Notes under the pieces: generated by a model | Told to the model about the DNA's origin: nothing | The model's database searches: none | What the model saw: only the letters and a program-made list of their open reading frames with translations | Source of the DNA: Anaerolineales bacterium | GTDB taxonomy: Bacteria; Chloroflexota; Anaerolineae; Anaerolineales; UBA4823 | Assembly (NCBI GenBank): GCA_016935755.1 | Contig: JAFGQI010000084.1 | Span: forward strand, 1 to 37,344 | DNA: 37,344 bases | Direction: 5' to 3' | Program-made: the position numbers and the translations under genes | Shown here: positions 16,801 to 24,697 of the stretch, one piece after another | Layout of the letters: every line of letters begins with the position of its first letter | Numbering within the stretch: position 1 is the first letter of the stretch

Positions 16801-18620
16801 TCTCGGACAAGAATCGCCCCGCCCTGGCGCAGACCTTCGAGGAGAACACCTGGCAGGAGCGCTTTACCGTGGTGGTCAACCACCTCAAATCGAAAGGCTC
16901 CGATTGTGACTCCATCGGCGATCCGGATATGGGCGACGGGCAGGGCAACTGTAACCTGACCCGCACCACTGCCGCCCAGGCGGAGGTTAACTGGCTGGCG
17001 ACCGACCCCACCGACAGTGATGACCCGGATTTCCTGATCATCGGCGACATGAACGCTTATGCCCTGGAAGACCCGATCACCGCCTTCAAGGATGGCGGCT
17101 ACACCGATCTGGTTGGCGCATATGGCAATCAATACTCCTATATCTTCAAGGGCCAGTCGGGCTATCTGGATCACGCCCTGGGCAGCCCCAGCCTGCTCGA
17201 CCAGGTCAGTGGGGTGACCGATTTCCACATCAATGCCGACGAACCCTCCGCCTTTGATTACAACGACTATAACCAGCCAGTCCTGTACCAGGACGACATG
17301 TACCGCTTCGCCGATCACGACCCGACCGTGGTGGGGCTGGAAATCCTGCCGCCGAACACTTACGCCGACCCCGGGCACGTCTGCGCGGGCAACGCGCCCT
17401 GCTTCACCACCATCCAGGCGGCTATTGATAACGTCCGCCGCAGCGGGCAGGTGTATGTTTATACGGGCAGCTATCCAGAAAACGTCGATCTGAACCGCAG
17501 CACAACAGTCAATGTGCTGGGCAATATCACCATCCAGGGGTTCAGCCAGTCGGCAGGGGTGTTCAACGCCCCCATTGGCACGCTCGCCCTAACCGGCAGC
17601 TTCACCCTTAGCGGGGGAACATTCAACCACCGCAACGGCGTGGTTATCTTCAACGGCTCAGCCAGCCAGACGATCAGCGGCGCGGCCACCTTCTATGGGC
17701 TGACACTGGACAACAGCGGAGCAGGGCTGAGTCTGGCAGGCAGTACCCGCATCGAGAGCCTGCTGACGCTGGCAGACGGCTTATTTGTGCTGGACGGCTA
17801 CCACCTGACCCTGGGCCCCTCCGCCAGTCTGAGCGGCGGCTCGCTGGACAGCATGGTGATCACCAACGGCGCCGGGGAACTGCGCAAGGAGTTCAGCGCG
17901 CCCGGGGAATTTACCTTTCCGGTGGGCGATATGCAGGAAACGCCCGAATATTCTCCCGCCACGCTCAATTTCACCACCATCGGCGGCCCAGGGTATGCCG
18001 CAGTGCGGGTGGTCAACCTGCGTCAGCCGAAAAACGGGGCGGCGCCTTATATCAAACGCTACTGGAGCCTGACTCAATCCGGGCTGGACAGCTTCAGCTG
18101 CACCGGAACGTTCAGCTACACAGAAGCCGACCTGCTGTTGGGCGAAGCGTTGGAGTCAGACCTGCGGGCGCTGAAATACTCCTATGCAACCAGCTCCTGG
18201 ACAGTTTACGGACCGGTGGATCCCATCAACAACACATTCAGCCTGACCACAGACAGCTTCTCAGATGTCACCGCCGGGCCGGCTTCGCCCAGCGCGGTTA
18301 CACTCGCAGATCTGGCGGCCACGCCCGAGGCCGGGCAGGTGACGATTTCCTGGCTGGCAATGCTGGAGCAGGATGTATATGGCTACAACATTTACCGCGC
18401 CGAAAGCCTGGACGGCCTGCGCATCCTGCTGAACCCCGAGCCGATCGAGCCGCGCTCGCTTGGCCTGCCCACCCCATACACCTTCGAGGATGCCACTGTG
18501 CAGCCTGGGACTACTTATTTCTATTGGATCGAGGCCTGGGGGCCGTTTGGCTCCCACTGGTCGCCGGCGCTAGTGGCGGTGACGAAGTGGCTGCTGGGGT
18601 TGGGGGTGGTGTTGAGGTGA
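13845..18620 (+). CDS. Giant secreted nuclease: lamin-tail, OB, EEP, beta-helix, FnIII
   Basis: A 1591-residue exported protein of the ExeM/NucH type. Residues 1-30 are a signal peptide. Three lamin-tail-like domains follow (about 32-200, 206-398, 403-582), then an OB-like region (590-845). An endonuclease/exonuclease/phosphatase domain (860-1167) carries N865 (SINTLNFF), E914 (MELEN), H1013 (VVNHLKSKGSDC), D1068/N1070 (GDMNAY) and D1157-H1158-D1159, the expected metal and catalytic residues. Residues 1169-1370 begin like a right-handed beta-helix (CFTTIQAAIDNV), and a fibronectin type III-like domain (about 1486-1582) closes the protein. It likely degrades extracellular DNA for phosphate or nucleotides. 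ATG 13845 lies 6 bases after AGGAG (13834-13838). Starts further upstream overlap the kinase gene and add no signal peptide. Confidence 0.9.
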   Translation: MKNRRFASNAILMFVLLASLFASPDRQLALAAPSEFFLSEYIEGSSYNKALEIYNGTGAAINLATGGYQVELYQNGASTPNYVITLSGSVSNNDVYVLAHTSADAVILAQADQTSGSLQHNGDDAVVLKKGSTVIDVIGQVGFDPGTEWGSGLTSTADNTLRRKSSICQGDTNPSDTFDPALEWDGYAQDTFGGLGSHSANCSGLTDPLINEFVFNHAGDDDHEYVEITGDASADYSGFSLLQVEGDSANNPGAVLSTATLGSTDSNGYWTTGFLSNIYQNGTTSLLLVEGFSGSVGSDLDTNNDGSLDVNPWTRLIDDVAVSDGDTGDRVYATTSLTASFDGGALTPGGASRIPNKTDTNTIGDWKRNDFDLAGIPGYTGTPQIPEALNTPGAANQEVTAVPPVVINELDADTPATDVLEFIELYDGGTGSTSLSGLVVVLYNGAVDTSFAAYDLDGYSTDASGYFLLGNEDLAGVDLVIANGILQNGADAAALYQANGSNFPNGTAVTTANLVDAIVYGTNDPEDAGLMPLLNSGQPQVNEDSNGAGATESSQRCPNGAGGQRNTSGYIQTLPTPGAANTCPVITPCGDPATLIHAIQGGTNTSPLAGTSQTIEGLVTGDFQGASQLRGFFVQEENAQADTDPSTSEGIFVLSSLPVNLGDVVRVAGVVAENYGLTQLGSVGYATVCSSGYTLPAAENLSLPFPAPSGGVHYLERYEGMYLTLPTGLFVTEVYNLGRGGEFMLSANARLWQPTNVALPGALALAVQAENDRNRIVVDDGSIYTENPATVIHPAPALSLSNRVRVGDTTANTITGVLSWSDSGWYNSDYAYRLHPAEGASFTSQNPRPAALPSVGGNLKVASINTLNFFNGNGDGTGFPTSRGADTYDEFLKQRDKLVQALLAVDADIIGLMELENDGYGALSAIQDLVDSLNSALGSTVYDFIDPGVAKIGTDAIAVGIIYKPGRVTPYHGAEILDSTDDPTYISDKNRPALAQTFEENTWQERFTVVVNHLKSKGSDCDSIGDPDMGDGQGNCNLTRTTAAQAEVNWLATDPTDSDDPDFLIIGDMNAYALEDPITAFKDGGYTDLVGAYGNQYSYIFKGQSGYLDHALGSPSLLDQVSGVTDFHINADEPSAFDYNDYNQPVLYQDDMYRFADHDPTVVGLEILPPNTYADPGHVCAGNAPCFTTIQAAIDNVRRSGQVYVYTGSYPENVDLNRSTTVNVLGNITIQGFSQSAGVFNAPIGTLALTGSFTLSGGTFNHRNGVVIFNGSASQTISGAATFYGLTLDNSGAGLSLAGSTRIESLLTLADGLFVLDGYHLTLGPSASLSGGSLDSMVITNGAGELRKEFSAPGEFTFPVGDMQETPEYSPATLNFTTIGGPGYAAVRVVNLRQPKNGAAPYIKRYWSLTQSGLDSFSCTGTFSYTEADLLLGEALESDLRALKYSYATSSWTVYGPVDPINNTFSLTTDSFSDVTAGPASPSAVTLADLAATPEAGQVTISWLAMLEQDVYGYNIYRAESLDGLRILLNPEPIEPRSLGLPTPYTFEDATVQPGTTYFYWIEAWGPFGSHWSPALVAVTKWLLGLGVVLR

Positions 18621-18724
18621 GAGCGTGGAAGTGTATCCGTGAAGCATCCGTGTCGGGCTTGTGGTTCTAAATATTCAAGTGAGACAAGTATTATTAACCT
18701 ATCAGGGTCTGGCATGGTTTAAGA

Positions 18725-18730
18725 TATAAT
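18725..18730 (+). promoter_or_regulatory. Putative -10 box of the kinase-vWA operon
   Basis: A perfect TATAAT lies 65 bases before the kinase ATG. No clear -35 is present. The rest of the 175-base gap (18621-18795) shows no gene; 18629-18656 has two loose copies of a GTATCCGTG word also present in the hairpin at 24537. Confidence 0.35.
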
Positions 18731-18795
18731 ATTTTTGCCAAATCATCAAACATATACCTGTTGATGCCATCGATCCCTGCAAACCGGAGGGTACC

Positions 18796-20775
18796 ATGCC
18801 CCTATCGCCCGGACAAACCCTGAACAACCGCTACCGCATCGCCCAACTGCTCTCTCAGGGCGGGTTCGGGGCGGTCTACCGCGCCTGGGATCTGAACCTG
18901 GAAAAGATCACCGCGGTGAAAGAAAACCTGGAGACTTCTGACGCCGGCACAGCCCAGTTCCAGCGCGAGGCCAAGTTTCTCTCCAACCTGAGCCATCCAA
19001 ACCTGCCGCGGGTGACAGATTATTTCGTCATCCCTGGGCAGGGGCAGTATCTGGTGATGGATTTTATCGAGGGCAAGGACCTGCAGACCATGCTGCGCGA
19101 GAACGGCGGACCGCTGCCCGAAGCCCTGGCGCTGGATTGGGCTTTCCAGGTCTGCGACGCGCTGAACTACCTGCATGCTCAGACCCCGCCAATCATCCAC
19201 CGTGATATCAAGCCCGCCAACATCCGCATCATGACCTCCGCCCAGCACCCGCAGGGCCGGGCGGTGCTGGTGGATTTTGGCATCGCCAAACAGCAGGAAG
19301 CGGGCAAGGTGACCACGATGGGGGCGCGGGCGGTCACCCACGGCTTCTCCCCGCCCGAGCAGTATGGGCTGGGCATCACCGACGCGCAGAGCGACGTGTA
19401 CGCCCTGGGAGCAACTCTATACCATCTGCTCACCGGCCTGGACCTGCCCGCCGCCATGGACCTGGTCTCCGGGCAGGCAGCCGCGCTGCGCCCGGCGCAG
19501 CAGATCAACCCGGCGATCTCCCCGCACACCAGCCAGGCGCTCGAACATGCCATGCAGCTCAACATGGCCAGGCGCACCCCCAGCATTGCCGCCCTGAAAG
19601 CTGAGCTGAGCGCGCTGCCAGCCGGGGGTGTCCCAGTGCAGCCACCCCCCAGACCCGCCACGGTGACCCCGACCGAAATCCTCGCCCCGCCGCTGTATGA
19701 GATGGGCAGAACGCCAGCAAAGGCGAGCTTCCCGTGGCTGCTGCTGGTCGCGGGGGCAGGAGTGGGTTTGGTGCTGCTCCTGCTGGTGGGCTTCTTTGTC
19801 GCCCGCGTTCTGCTCCCACAAAAAACACCCACTCCCCTGGCGATTTTGCCTGTCATCGTGGAGTCTGCTGCGCCTTCCATCCCGCCAACAGAGGCTGCAC
19901 CGTCCACCCCCGCGCCGGGCGCTATGCCTGCCGGGCAGCCTGGCGAGACGCGCCTGTCGGAGGTGGATGGGATGGCGATGGTTTTTATCCCCCCAGGGCA
20001 GTTCATGATGGGCTCGTCCCTGATGGAAATGGGCAGCAAGGAAGACCAGACGCCCCGCCGTACGGTGACCCTGGACGGCTACTGGATGGACCGCAGCGAG
20101 GTGACCAACGCCATGTACGCCCGCTGCGTGGCGGCGGGGGCCTGCAGCCCGCCCGCCCGGCTCAGCTCGGCCCGGCGGGAGAGCTATTATGGCAACTCTG
20201 ACTTCGACAGCTATCCGGTCATCTGGGTGACCTGGTATGACGCCCAGGCATACTGCTCCTGGGCCGGACGCCGCCTACCGACCGAAGCCGAGTGGGAGCG
20301 CGCCGCCCGCAGCGATCAGGGGGCGGCTTACCCCTGGGGCGATGATCTGCCCTACGGCAACAGCGCCAACTACTGCGATGTGAACTGCACATTGGACAGC
20401 CGCGACCCATCCGTGGATGACGGCTACGCCGATACCTCGCTGGTGGGCAGCTTCCCTCGCGGCGCCAGCCCTTACCAGATCTATGATATGGCAGGCAATG
20501 TCTGGGAGTGGGCGGCGGACTGGTACGCCACAGCCTACGATCCCAACGCCCTGCTCAACCCAACCGGTCCCGTGGCGGGCGATTTCCGCATTTTACGCGG
20601 TGGCTCGTTCGAGGGCACTGCCTACGATATCCGCGCCGCCAACCGCTACGCCTCTGCCCCCGATGTGGCTTCGGTCAGCTTTGGCTTTCGCTGCGCCGTC
20701 TCTGCTCTGCGGGAGGGCAGCACGCTGCCTCATATCCTGTTCAGCCTACTAGGAGACCAATATGAAACACACTAA
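18796..20775 (+). CDS. Membrane Ser/Thr kinase fused to FGE-like (SUMF1) domain
   Basis: A 659-residue protein. Residues 12-275 are a PknB-type kinase: glycine loop LLSQGGFGAVY with S20 where the first glycine usually is, K42 (TAVKE), E58, HRDIKPAN with D137, and DFG at 160-162, so it should be active. A Pro-rich linker leads to a transmembrane helix (about 312-342), then a Pro/Ala-rich stalk. Residues 390-645 are a sulfatase-modifying-factor-like domain outside the membrane (MVFIPPGQFMMGS, RRLPTEAEWERAARS, WGDD, YDMAGNVWEWAADWY, RILRGGSF, GFRCAV). The paired cysteines that oxidise sulfatases are absent near RGGSFEG, so it is probably a binding or sensing domain. GGAGG at 18786-18790 sets the start. 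Its end overlaps the next gene by 14 bases. Confidence 0.92.
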   Translation: MPLSPGQTLNNRYRIAQLLSQGGFGAVYRAWDLNLEKITAVKENLETSDAGTAQFQREAKFLSNLSHPNLPRVTDYFVIPGQGQYLVMDFIEGKDLQTMLRENGGPLPEALALDWAFQVCDALNYLHAQTPPIIHRDIKPANIRIMTSAQHPQGRAVLVDFGIAKQQEAGKVTTMGARAVTHGFSPPEQYGLGITDAQSDVYALGATLYHLLTGLDLPAAMDLVSGQAAALRPAQQINPAISPHTSQALEHAMQLNMARRTPSIAALKAELSALPAGGVPVQPPPRPATVTPTEILAPPLYEMGRTPAKASFPWLLLVAGAGVGLVLLLLVGFFVARVLLPQKTPTPLAILPVIVESAAPSIPPTEAAPSTPAPGAMPAGQPGETRLSEVDGMAMVFIPPGQFMMGSSLMEMGSKEDQTPRRTVTLDGYWMDRSEVTNAMYARCVAAGACSPPARLSSARRESYYGNSDFDSYPVIWVTWYDAQAYCSWAGRRLPTEAEWERAARSDQGAAYPWGDDLPYGNSANYCDVNCTLDSRDPSVDDGYADTSLVGSFPRGASPYQIYDMAGNVWEWAADWYATAYDPNALLNPTGPVAGDFRILRGGSFEGTAYDIRAANRYASAPDVASVSFGFRCAVSALREGSTLPHILFSLLGDQYETH

Positions 20776-23758
20776 CGCCTTCCTTGCCATTCTGCTCACT
20801 CTGAGCGTCATCAGCGGGTCACTCTTCGTCAGCAGCCCTGCCGGTGCAGCCCAAGCGCTGCAGTCCAGCCAGCCCTCCCGTTCACAGGTCGTGCTGACCA
20901 TGGATGTCTCGCCCAGCATGGACTGGTACATTCTGCCGGATACCACCGACCTGCCCCAGGATTTGCTGGCAATGCGCGAGCGCCTGGAGCAGATCGAGAG
21001 CGATCCGGAATACCAGCGCCTGGTCAAGGCGGAACGGGAAGTGGATGATCTGCCTGAAGTGCTGCCGCTGATGGAGGCGTATAACCGCGCCTGGGACGCA
21101 CAGAACTCCTGGCTGGCTGAGCAGGGACATGGCGAGGCGGCTGAATATGTCGAAAAACTGCAGCAGGTGCTGGACAGCCTGGGCTGCATGGAAGATTGGG
21201 GGGCAGACAGCCTAGTATGGAACTCCAACAACTGGGAAGAACTTAAAAATTTGATCGGCGAACAGGACTGCTCTAATTTAACGCTGAGCGACTCACAGTG
21301 GCAGCAAATCAAGGATGTTGTGCCGTTTATGGACGATCCAGAATACCAGACACTGCATAAGGATGTAGACGCGGCCTGGGATGCCTATAACGAAAAACGC
21401 CAGCGCGCCGCCGGCGGCGTGGCGGCTGACTATCAGCGCTACCTGCTGGAACAGGGCTACACCGATGTGCAGAGCCAGTTCAACCAGCGCGCCGGCGCCC
21501 TGGGCATGCCCACCAAGCTGGATCTGGCCAAGCGCACCGCCCATGTGCTGCTCGACCTGCTGCGCCTGGATCAGCAGTCGGCAGACCACATCACCCGCCT
21601 GGCGCTGCTCGACTTTGCCTTCCTGGCCAAAGTGCGCCAGGAGTTCACCGAAGAGTATCCACTGGTGGGCGAGAAGATCGACCAGTTGAAATCGCGCGGC
21701 TTCACCAACATCGGCGACGGGCTGGATCAATCGCTCAAACAGATCGAAAACAACGGCGAGCCGGGCCTGCCCTCCGCCATTATCCTGCTCAGCGACGGGG
21801 TCAAATCGGCTGGTATGTCCACCAAGCAGATTCTGGAGACCATCCCACCACGTGCCCGGCAGCTGAACACGCGCATCTGCGCGGTGGCGTTCGGCATGAC
21901 CGTGGGCGACGCCAACACCGAGTTCCTGCAGGATCTAGCCGAAGCCACCGATGGGGCGTACACCTTTGCCAAGAACGCCGATGAGCTGGCGCGCTTCTTC
22001 ATCGCCTGCCGCCAGGGGCTGGTAGCCACGGAAGTCAAGCAGCTCTCGGGGGTGGTGCAGAACAACCAGACCGTGGAGGCTGGGACGGTGCAGGTGCAGA
22101 AAGATACCAGCACCTTCAGCCTGACCCTGGCTTACCTGACCGGCGACATGACCCTGGAGCTGGTCGATCCCACCGGCATGGTGGTGGATGCCAGCTATCC
22201 TGGCGTAAGCATTGAGAGCGGCGAAAACCTGCAGGTGGTTACCATTGACAACCCGCTGCCCAGCGACTGGGTGGTGAGGGTGCGCGCCAAAGAAGTACCA
22301 GCGGAAGGCGGCACCTTCAATGTGATTACCAGTTCCACCGTAGGCGCGCCTGCCGCCCCCACGCCCACCCAGACTGCGGCGGCAGCCACGGCGACACCTG
22401 CACCTGCCGCCCAAACGGCCAAAGCGCAGCCGCTGATCCTGACTCTTCTGGTTGGTTTCGCCATATTCGCCTGCCTGGTGGTCCTGCTGGTGATCCTATA
22501 CCTGTGGATGCGCCGCCGGGAGCGGAAAATCACCCCACTGCATATCGGCGGGGCAATCGGTCTGCTGGTGCTGTGCTGCGGCTTGACTGTAGGCGTCTCC
22601 CTGGCGACTTCGCTGGGCGGCTCAGGCTCGCCGGTGGCGATGGTGGAGGGCATCTTTGCTTCCAAAACACCTACCTTGACGGCGACCAGCACGCTGACGC
22701 CCACCCCACCTTTCACCCCCACGCCAACCCACACGCTCACCCCCACGCCAACCCTGACGCCGACCCTTACCCCTACCCCGACCGCCACGCCTGCGCCGGT
22801 TGCCATATCCAGCAGCAATGCCGGCGATGTGGTCGCTTTAGGCGAGCCAATCGAAAACCAGGCGCGGGCTTATTACCTGGCACTCTCGCCGGATGGCAGC
22901 ATCCTGGCTTCGCCAGCCTGGTACTTCCCGCCCCCGCCTGCGGATGGCGTTCCTGCCATCCGGCTGTGGTATGTATACGGCAGCACCCTGGTGCCGTTCG
23001 GGCGGCTGATCTCGCCGGACGTGGAGGAGTACATCAACGCGGCTGCCTTCTCGCCAGACGGGCGCTACCTGGCGGCTGGTATGGCCAGCGGGGCGATCCA
23101 ATTGTGGGATGTGAATAGGCGCGAGATGGTGCGCAAGTTCAGCGGGCACAGCGCGTATGTCACCCAATTGGACTTCTCGCCAGATGGGGAACTGCTGGTC
23201 TCCAGCGCGGATGATAAGAGCGTGCGCCTCTGGAATGTCTCCAGCGGTCAACAAACACAGAAGATCACCCTGGAGTGGGAGGCATACAGCGTGGCTTTTT
23301 CGCCGGATGGGCTGACCTTTGCCACTGGTTCGCGGGTGAAAAATAAAGAGGTGCAGACCTGGGAGGCCTCCTCCGGGCGGCTGGTGCGCACCTTCCGCGG
23401 GCACGGCAACACGGTGCTGGATGTGAGCTTTTCTCCGGATGGAGGCGTCCTGGCTTCCGCCTCGATGGATGAAAACATCATCCTGTGGGATGTCGCCTCA
23501 GGCCGGCAGCTGAAGAAGCTGAGCGGCCACAGCGACATCGTGCGCACAGTGGTCTTCTCACCGGATGGCAGTCTGGTGGCCAGCGCGGGCAACGACAGCA
23601 ACATTCTGGTATGGTCGGTATGGGATGGCGATCTGCTGGCAACCCTGCGTGGCCACCTGGGGCGGCTGTATCAGACCCTGGTGTTTATGCCCAACGGCGG
23701 GATGCTGATTTCGAGCGCCAACGATTCAACCATCCGGTTTTGGGGGCTGAGGCCTTAA
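20762..23758 (+). CDS. Secreted vWA protein with C-terminal WD40 propeller
   Basis: A 998-residue exported protein. A signal peptide (1-30) is followed by a von Willebrand A domain with a complete MIDAS metal site: D48-x-S50-x-S52, T315 and D345. The domain is split after its first strand by a roughly 190-residue helical insertion with an internal duplication (DPEYQ at 81-85 and 192-196). Residues 557-583 and 595-617 are transmembrane helices. A Thr-Pro linker (about 636-680) leads to around seven WD40 blades with repeated FSPDG and LWDV motifs to the end. The protein may scaffold partners on both sides of the membrane. Translation is coupled to the kinase gene (overlap 20762-20775, AGGAG at 20751-20755), so the vWA protein is a likely substrate or partner of that kinase. 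Confidence 0.9.
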   Translation: MKHTNAFLAILLTLSVISGSLFVSSPAGAAQALQSSQPSRSQVVLTMDVSPSMDWYILPDTTDLPQDLLAMRERLEQIESDPEYQRLVKAEREVDDLPEVLPLMEAYNRAWDAQNSWLAEQGHGEAAEYVEKLQQVLDSLGCMEDWGADSLVWNSNNWEELKNLIGEQDCSNLTLSDSQWQQIKDVVPFMDDPEYQTLHKDVDAAWDAYNEKRQRAAGGVAADYQRYLLEQGYTDVQSQFNQRAGALGMPTKLDLAKRTAHVLLDLLRLDQQSADHITRLALLDFAFLAKVRQEFTEEYPLVGEKIDQLKSRGFTNIGDGLDQSLKQIENNGEPGLPSAIILLSDGVKSAGMSTKQILETIPPRARQLNTRICAVAFGMTVGDANTEFLQDLAEATDGAYTFAKNADELARFFIACRQGLVATEVKQLSGVVQNNQTVEAGTVQVQKDTSTFSLTLAYLTGDMTLELVDPTGMVVDASYPGVSIESGENLQVVTIDNPLPSDWVVRVRAKEVPAEGGTFNVITSSTVGAPAAPTPTQTAAAATATPAPAAQTAKAQPLILTLLVGFAIFACLVVLLVILYLWMRRRERKITPLHIGGAIGLLVLCCGLTVGVSLATSLGGSGSPVAMVEGIFASKTPTLTATSTLTPTPPFTPTPTHTLTPTPTLTPTLTPTPTATPAPVAISSSNAGDVVALGEPIENQARAYYLALSPDGSILASPAWYFPPPPADGVPAIRLWYVYGSTLVPFGRLISPDVEEYINAAAFSPDGRYLAAGMASGAIQLWDVNRREMVRKFSGHSAYVTQLDFSPDGELLVSSADDKSVRLWNVSSGQQTQKITLEWEAYSVAFSPDGLTFATGSRVKNKEVQTWEASSGRLVRTFRGHGNTVLDVSFSPDGGVLASASMDENIILWDVASGRQLKKLSGHSDIVRTVVFSPDGSLVASAGNDSNILVWSVWDGDLLATLRGHLGRLYQTLVFMPNGGMLISSANDSTIRFWGLRP

Positions 23759-23781
23759 GTATTCAGATTGTCCGGCAGTAC

Positions 23782-23826
23782 CATGCGAGCAGCGGAATTT
23801 ATGTTCCACTGCTCGCATGTTTATTT
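23782..23826 (+). terminator. Terminator after the vWA-WD40 gene
   Basis: An 11-base-pair stem (CATGCGAGCAG at 23782-23792 with its complement at 23809-23819), extended by four pairs after one mismatch, is followed by a T-rich tail (TTTATTT). Confidence 0.75.
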
Positions 23827-23866
23827 AATTCACTCATCTAATATTCATCTATTATTCTTATAAATA

Positions 23867-23881
23867 TGATATTAATTATCA
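23867..23881. promoter_or_regulatory. Fur-like box before the lipoprotein gene
   Basis: TGATATTAATTATCA matches 13 of 14 fixed positions of the 7-1-7 Fur consensus. It lies 24 bases before the lipoprotein start, just upstream of its ribosome site, and resembles the box at 7598-7612. Confidence 0.4.
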
Positions 23882-23905
23882 TATATTTTCCAAGGAGAAA
23901 CAGAT

Positions 23906-24394
23906 ATGAAAAGTTTATTCTTGAAAGCAACTCTATTCACCCTGGCTCTGGCGCTGTTGGTAAGCGCCTGCGGCAGCCAGCCTGCCACCTCGGCTGATCT
24001 GCCCACCTACCCCGGCGCGGTAGCCCTCAAGCCCGGCGAAGATCCGGTCGCCGATACACTGGCAAAGAATATGGAGCAGGACGCTTCCATTCGCCAGAGC
24101 ATGGGTGCAGGCGGCAAGATCGAGCAGTTCTCCTACCGCCTGCCGGCAGATGGCAACTGGGAGGCTGTGAAAGCCTTCTATGACAAAGAGCTCAAGGCGG
24201 CTGGCTGGAAGAGCGGCGTCGGCGGGATCGCCGGCGATATCGCCAACCAGGCAATTGAAGCCGCCACCCAGGGCTCTGACATGATGAAGATGAGCATGTG
24301 GTCGAAGGGCAAGCAGACCCTGACGATTATCCGTCTGCAGGAACTGCCCACCTCCACCCAGGCCTACCTGATTATCTCGCTCAATAGCAATTAA
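23906..24394 (+). CDS. Small lipoprotein of unknown function
   Basis: A 162-residue exported lipoprotein. The signal peptide ends in VSAC with lipidated C22. The mature part begins with a TYPGAV motif (residues 34-39) and contains WEAVKAFYDKELKAAGWKSG. This arrangement is seen in a group of small lipoproteins that appear related to YPG-type solute-contact domains; function unknown. The last 60 residues include a Met-rich stretch (SDMMKMSMWSKGK), which could relate to metal binding, and the gene has a Fur-like box upstream; both are only hints. AAGGAG at 23892-23897 lies 8 bases before the ATG. It has its own terminator. Confidence 0.8.
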   Translation: MKSLFLKATLFTLALALLVSACGSQPATSADLPTYPGAVALKPGEDPVADTLAKNMEQDASIRQSMGAGGKIEQFSYRLPADGNWEAVKAFYDKELKAAGWKSGVGGIAGDIANQAIEAATQGSDMMKMSMWSKGKQTLTIIRLQELPTSTQAYLIISLNSN

Positions 24395-24415
24395 TCCCCC
24401 CATTCCCAATCTGCG

Positions 24416-24446
24416 GGGGCGAGCCGATGGTTCGCCCCTGTTTTTT
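24416..24446 (+). terminator. Terminator after the lipoprotein gene
   Basis: Ten-base-pair stem (GGGGCGAGCC at 24416-24425 with GGTTCGCCCC at 24429-24438, one G-T pair), three-base loop, then TG and six T. Confidence 0.85.
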
Positions 24447-24536
24447 GTTAAAATCGCCCCCTTTTCTCTATTCTCGATATCTTTGAATAGAGACTCGGTG
24501 GCGCTGTGAGGCAGTGCATGCTCGACACAGATTTGG

Positions 24537-24585
24537 ACACGGATACACGGATTGGGAGAAAATAATCCGTGTATCTGTGTTTTTT
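24537..24585. repeat. Hairpin repeat of the CACGGATA type
   Basis: Arms at 24537-24553 and 24564-24580 pair over 17 bases with one G-T wobble, and a T-run follows. The repeated CACGGAT words inside each arm resemble dispersed intergenic repeats I recall from several phyla. The 303-base gap at 24395-24697 otherwise holds the terminator at 24416 and the promoter at 24634. Confidence 0.6.
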
Positions 24586-24633
24586 CCGTGTTGGGCGGAG
24601 GTTGGAACGCTTCTCAGGTGAGCAGGTTCAAGA

Positions 24634-24642
24634 TGATATAAT
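24634..24642 (+). promoter_or_regulatory. Extended -10 promoter of the DUF11 gene
   Basis: TGATATAAT is a complete extended -10 element (TGnTATAAT), 55 bases before the ATG at 24698. A -35 is not obvious, as is common for extended -10 promoters. Confidence 0.5.
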
Positions 24643-24697
24643 TCACCAACCAGCTTTTGACAACTCGCTTACGCCTACATACCCGTGAGGAGGCATC

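Noticed and set aside
19969..20736. Calling the C-terminal domain of the kinase a formylglycine-generating enzyme
   Set aside because: The fold signature is present, but the active-site cysteine pair is missing, so sulfatase activation is not supported.
22665..22800. Short tandem repeats that might be a CRISPR or satellite
   Set aside because: The repetition comes from Thr-Pro codons in the linker of the vWA-WD40 protein; there are no unique spacers.
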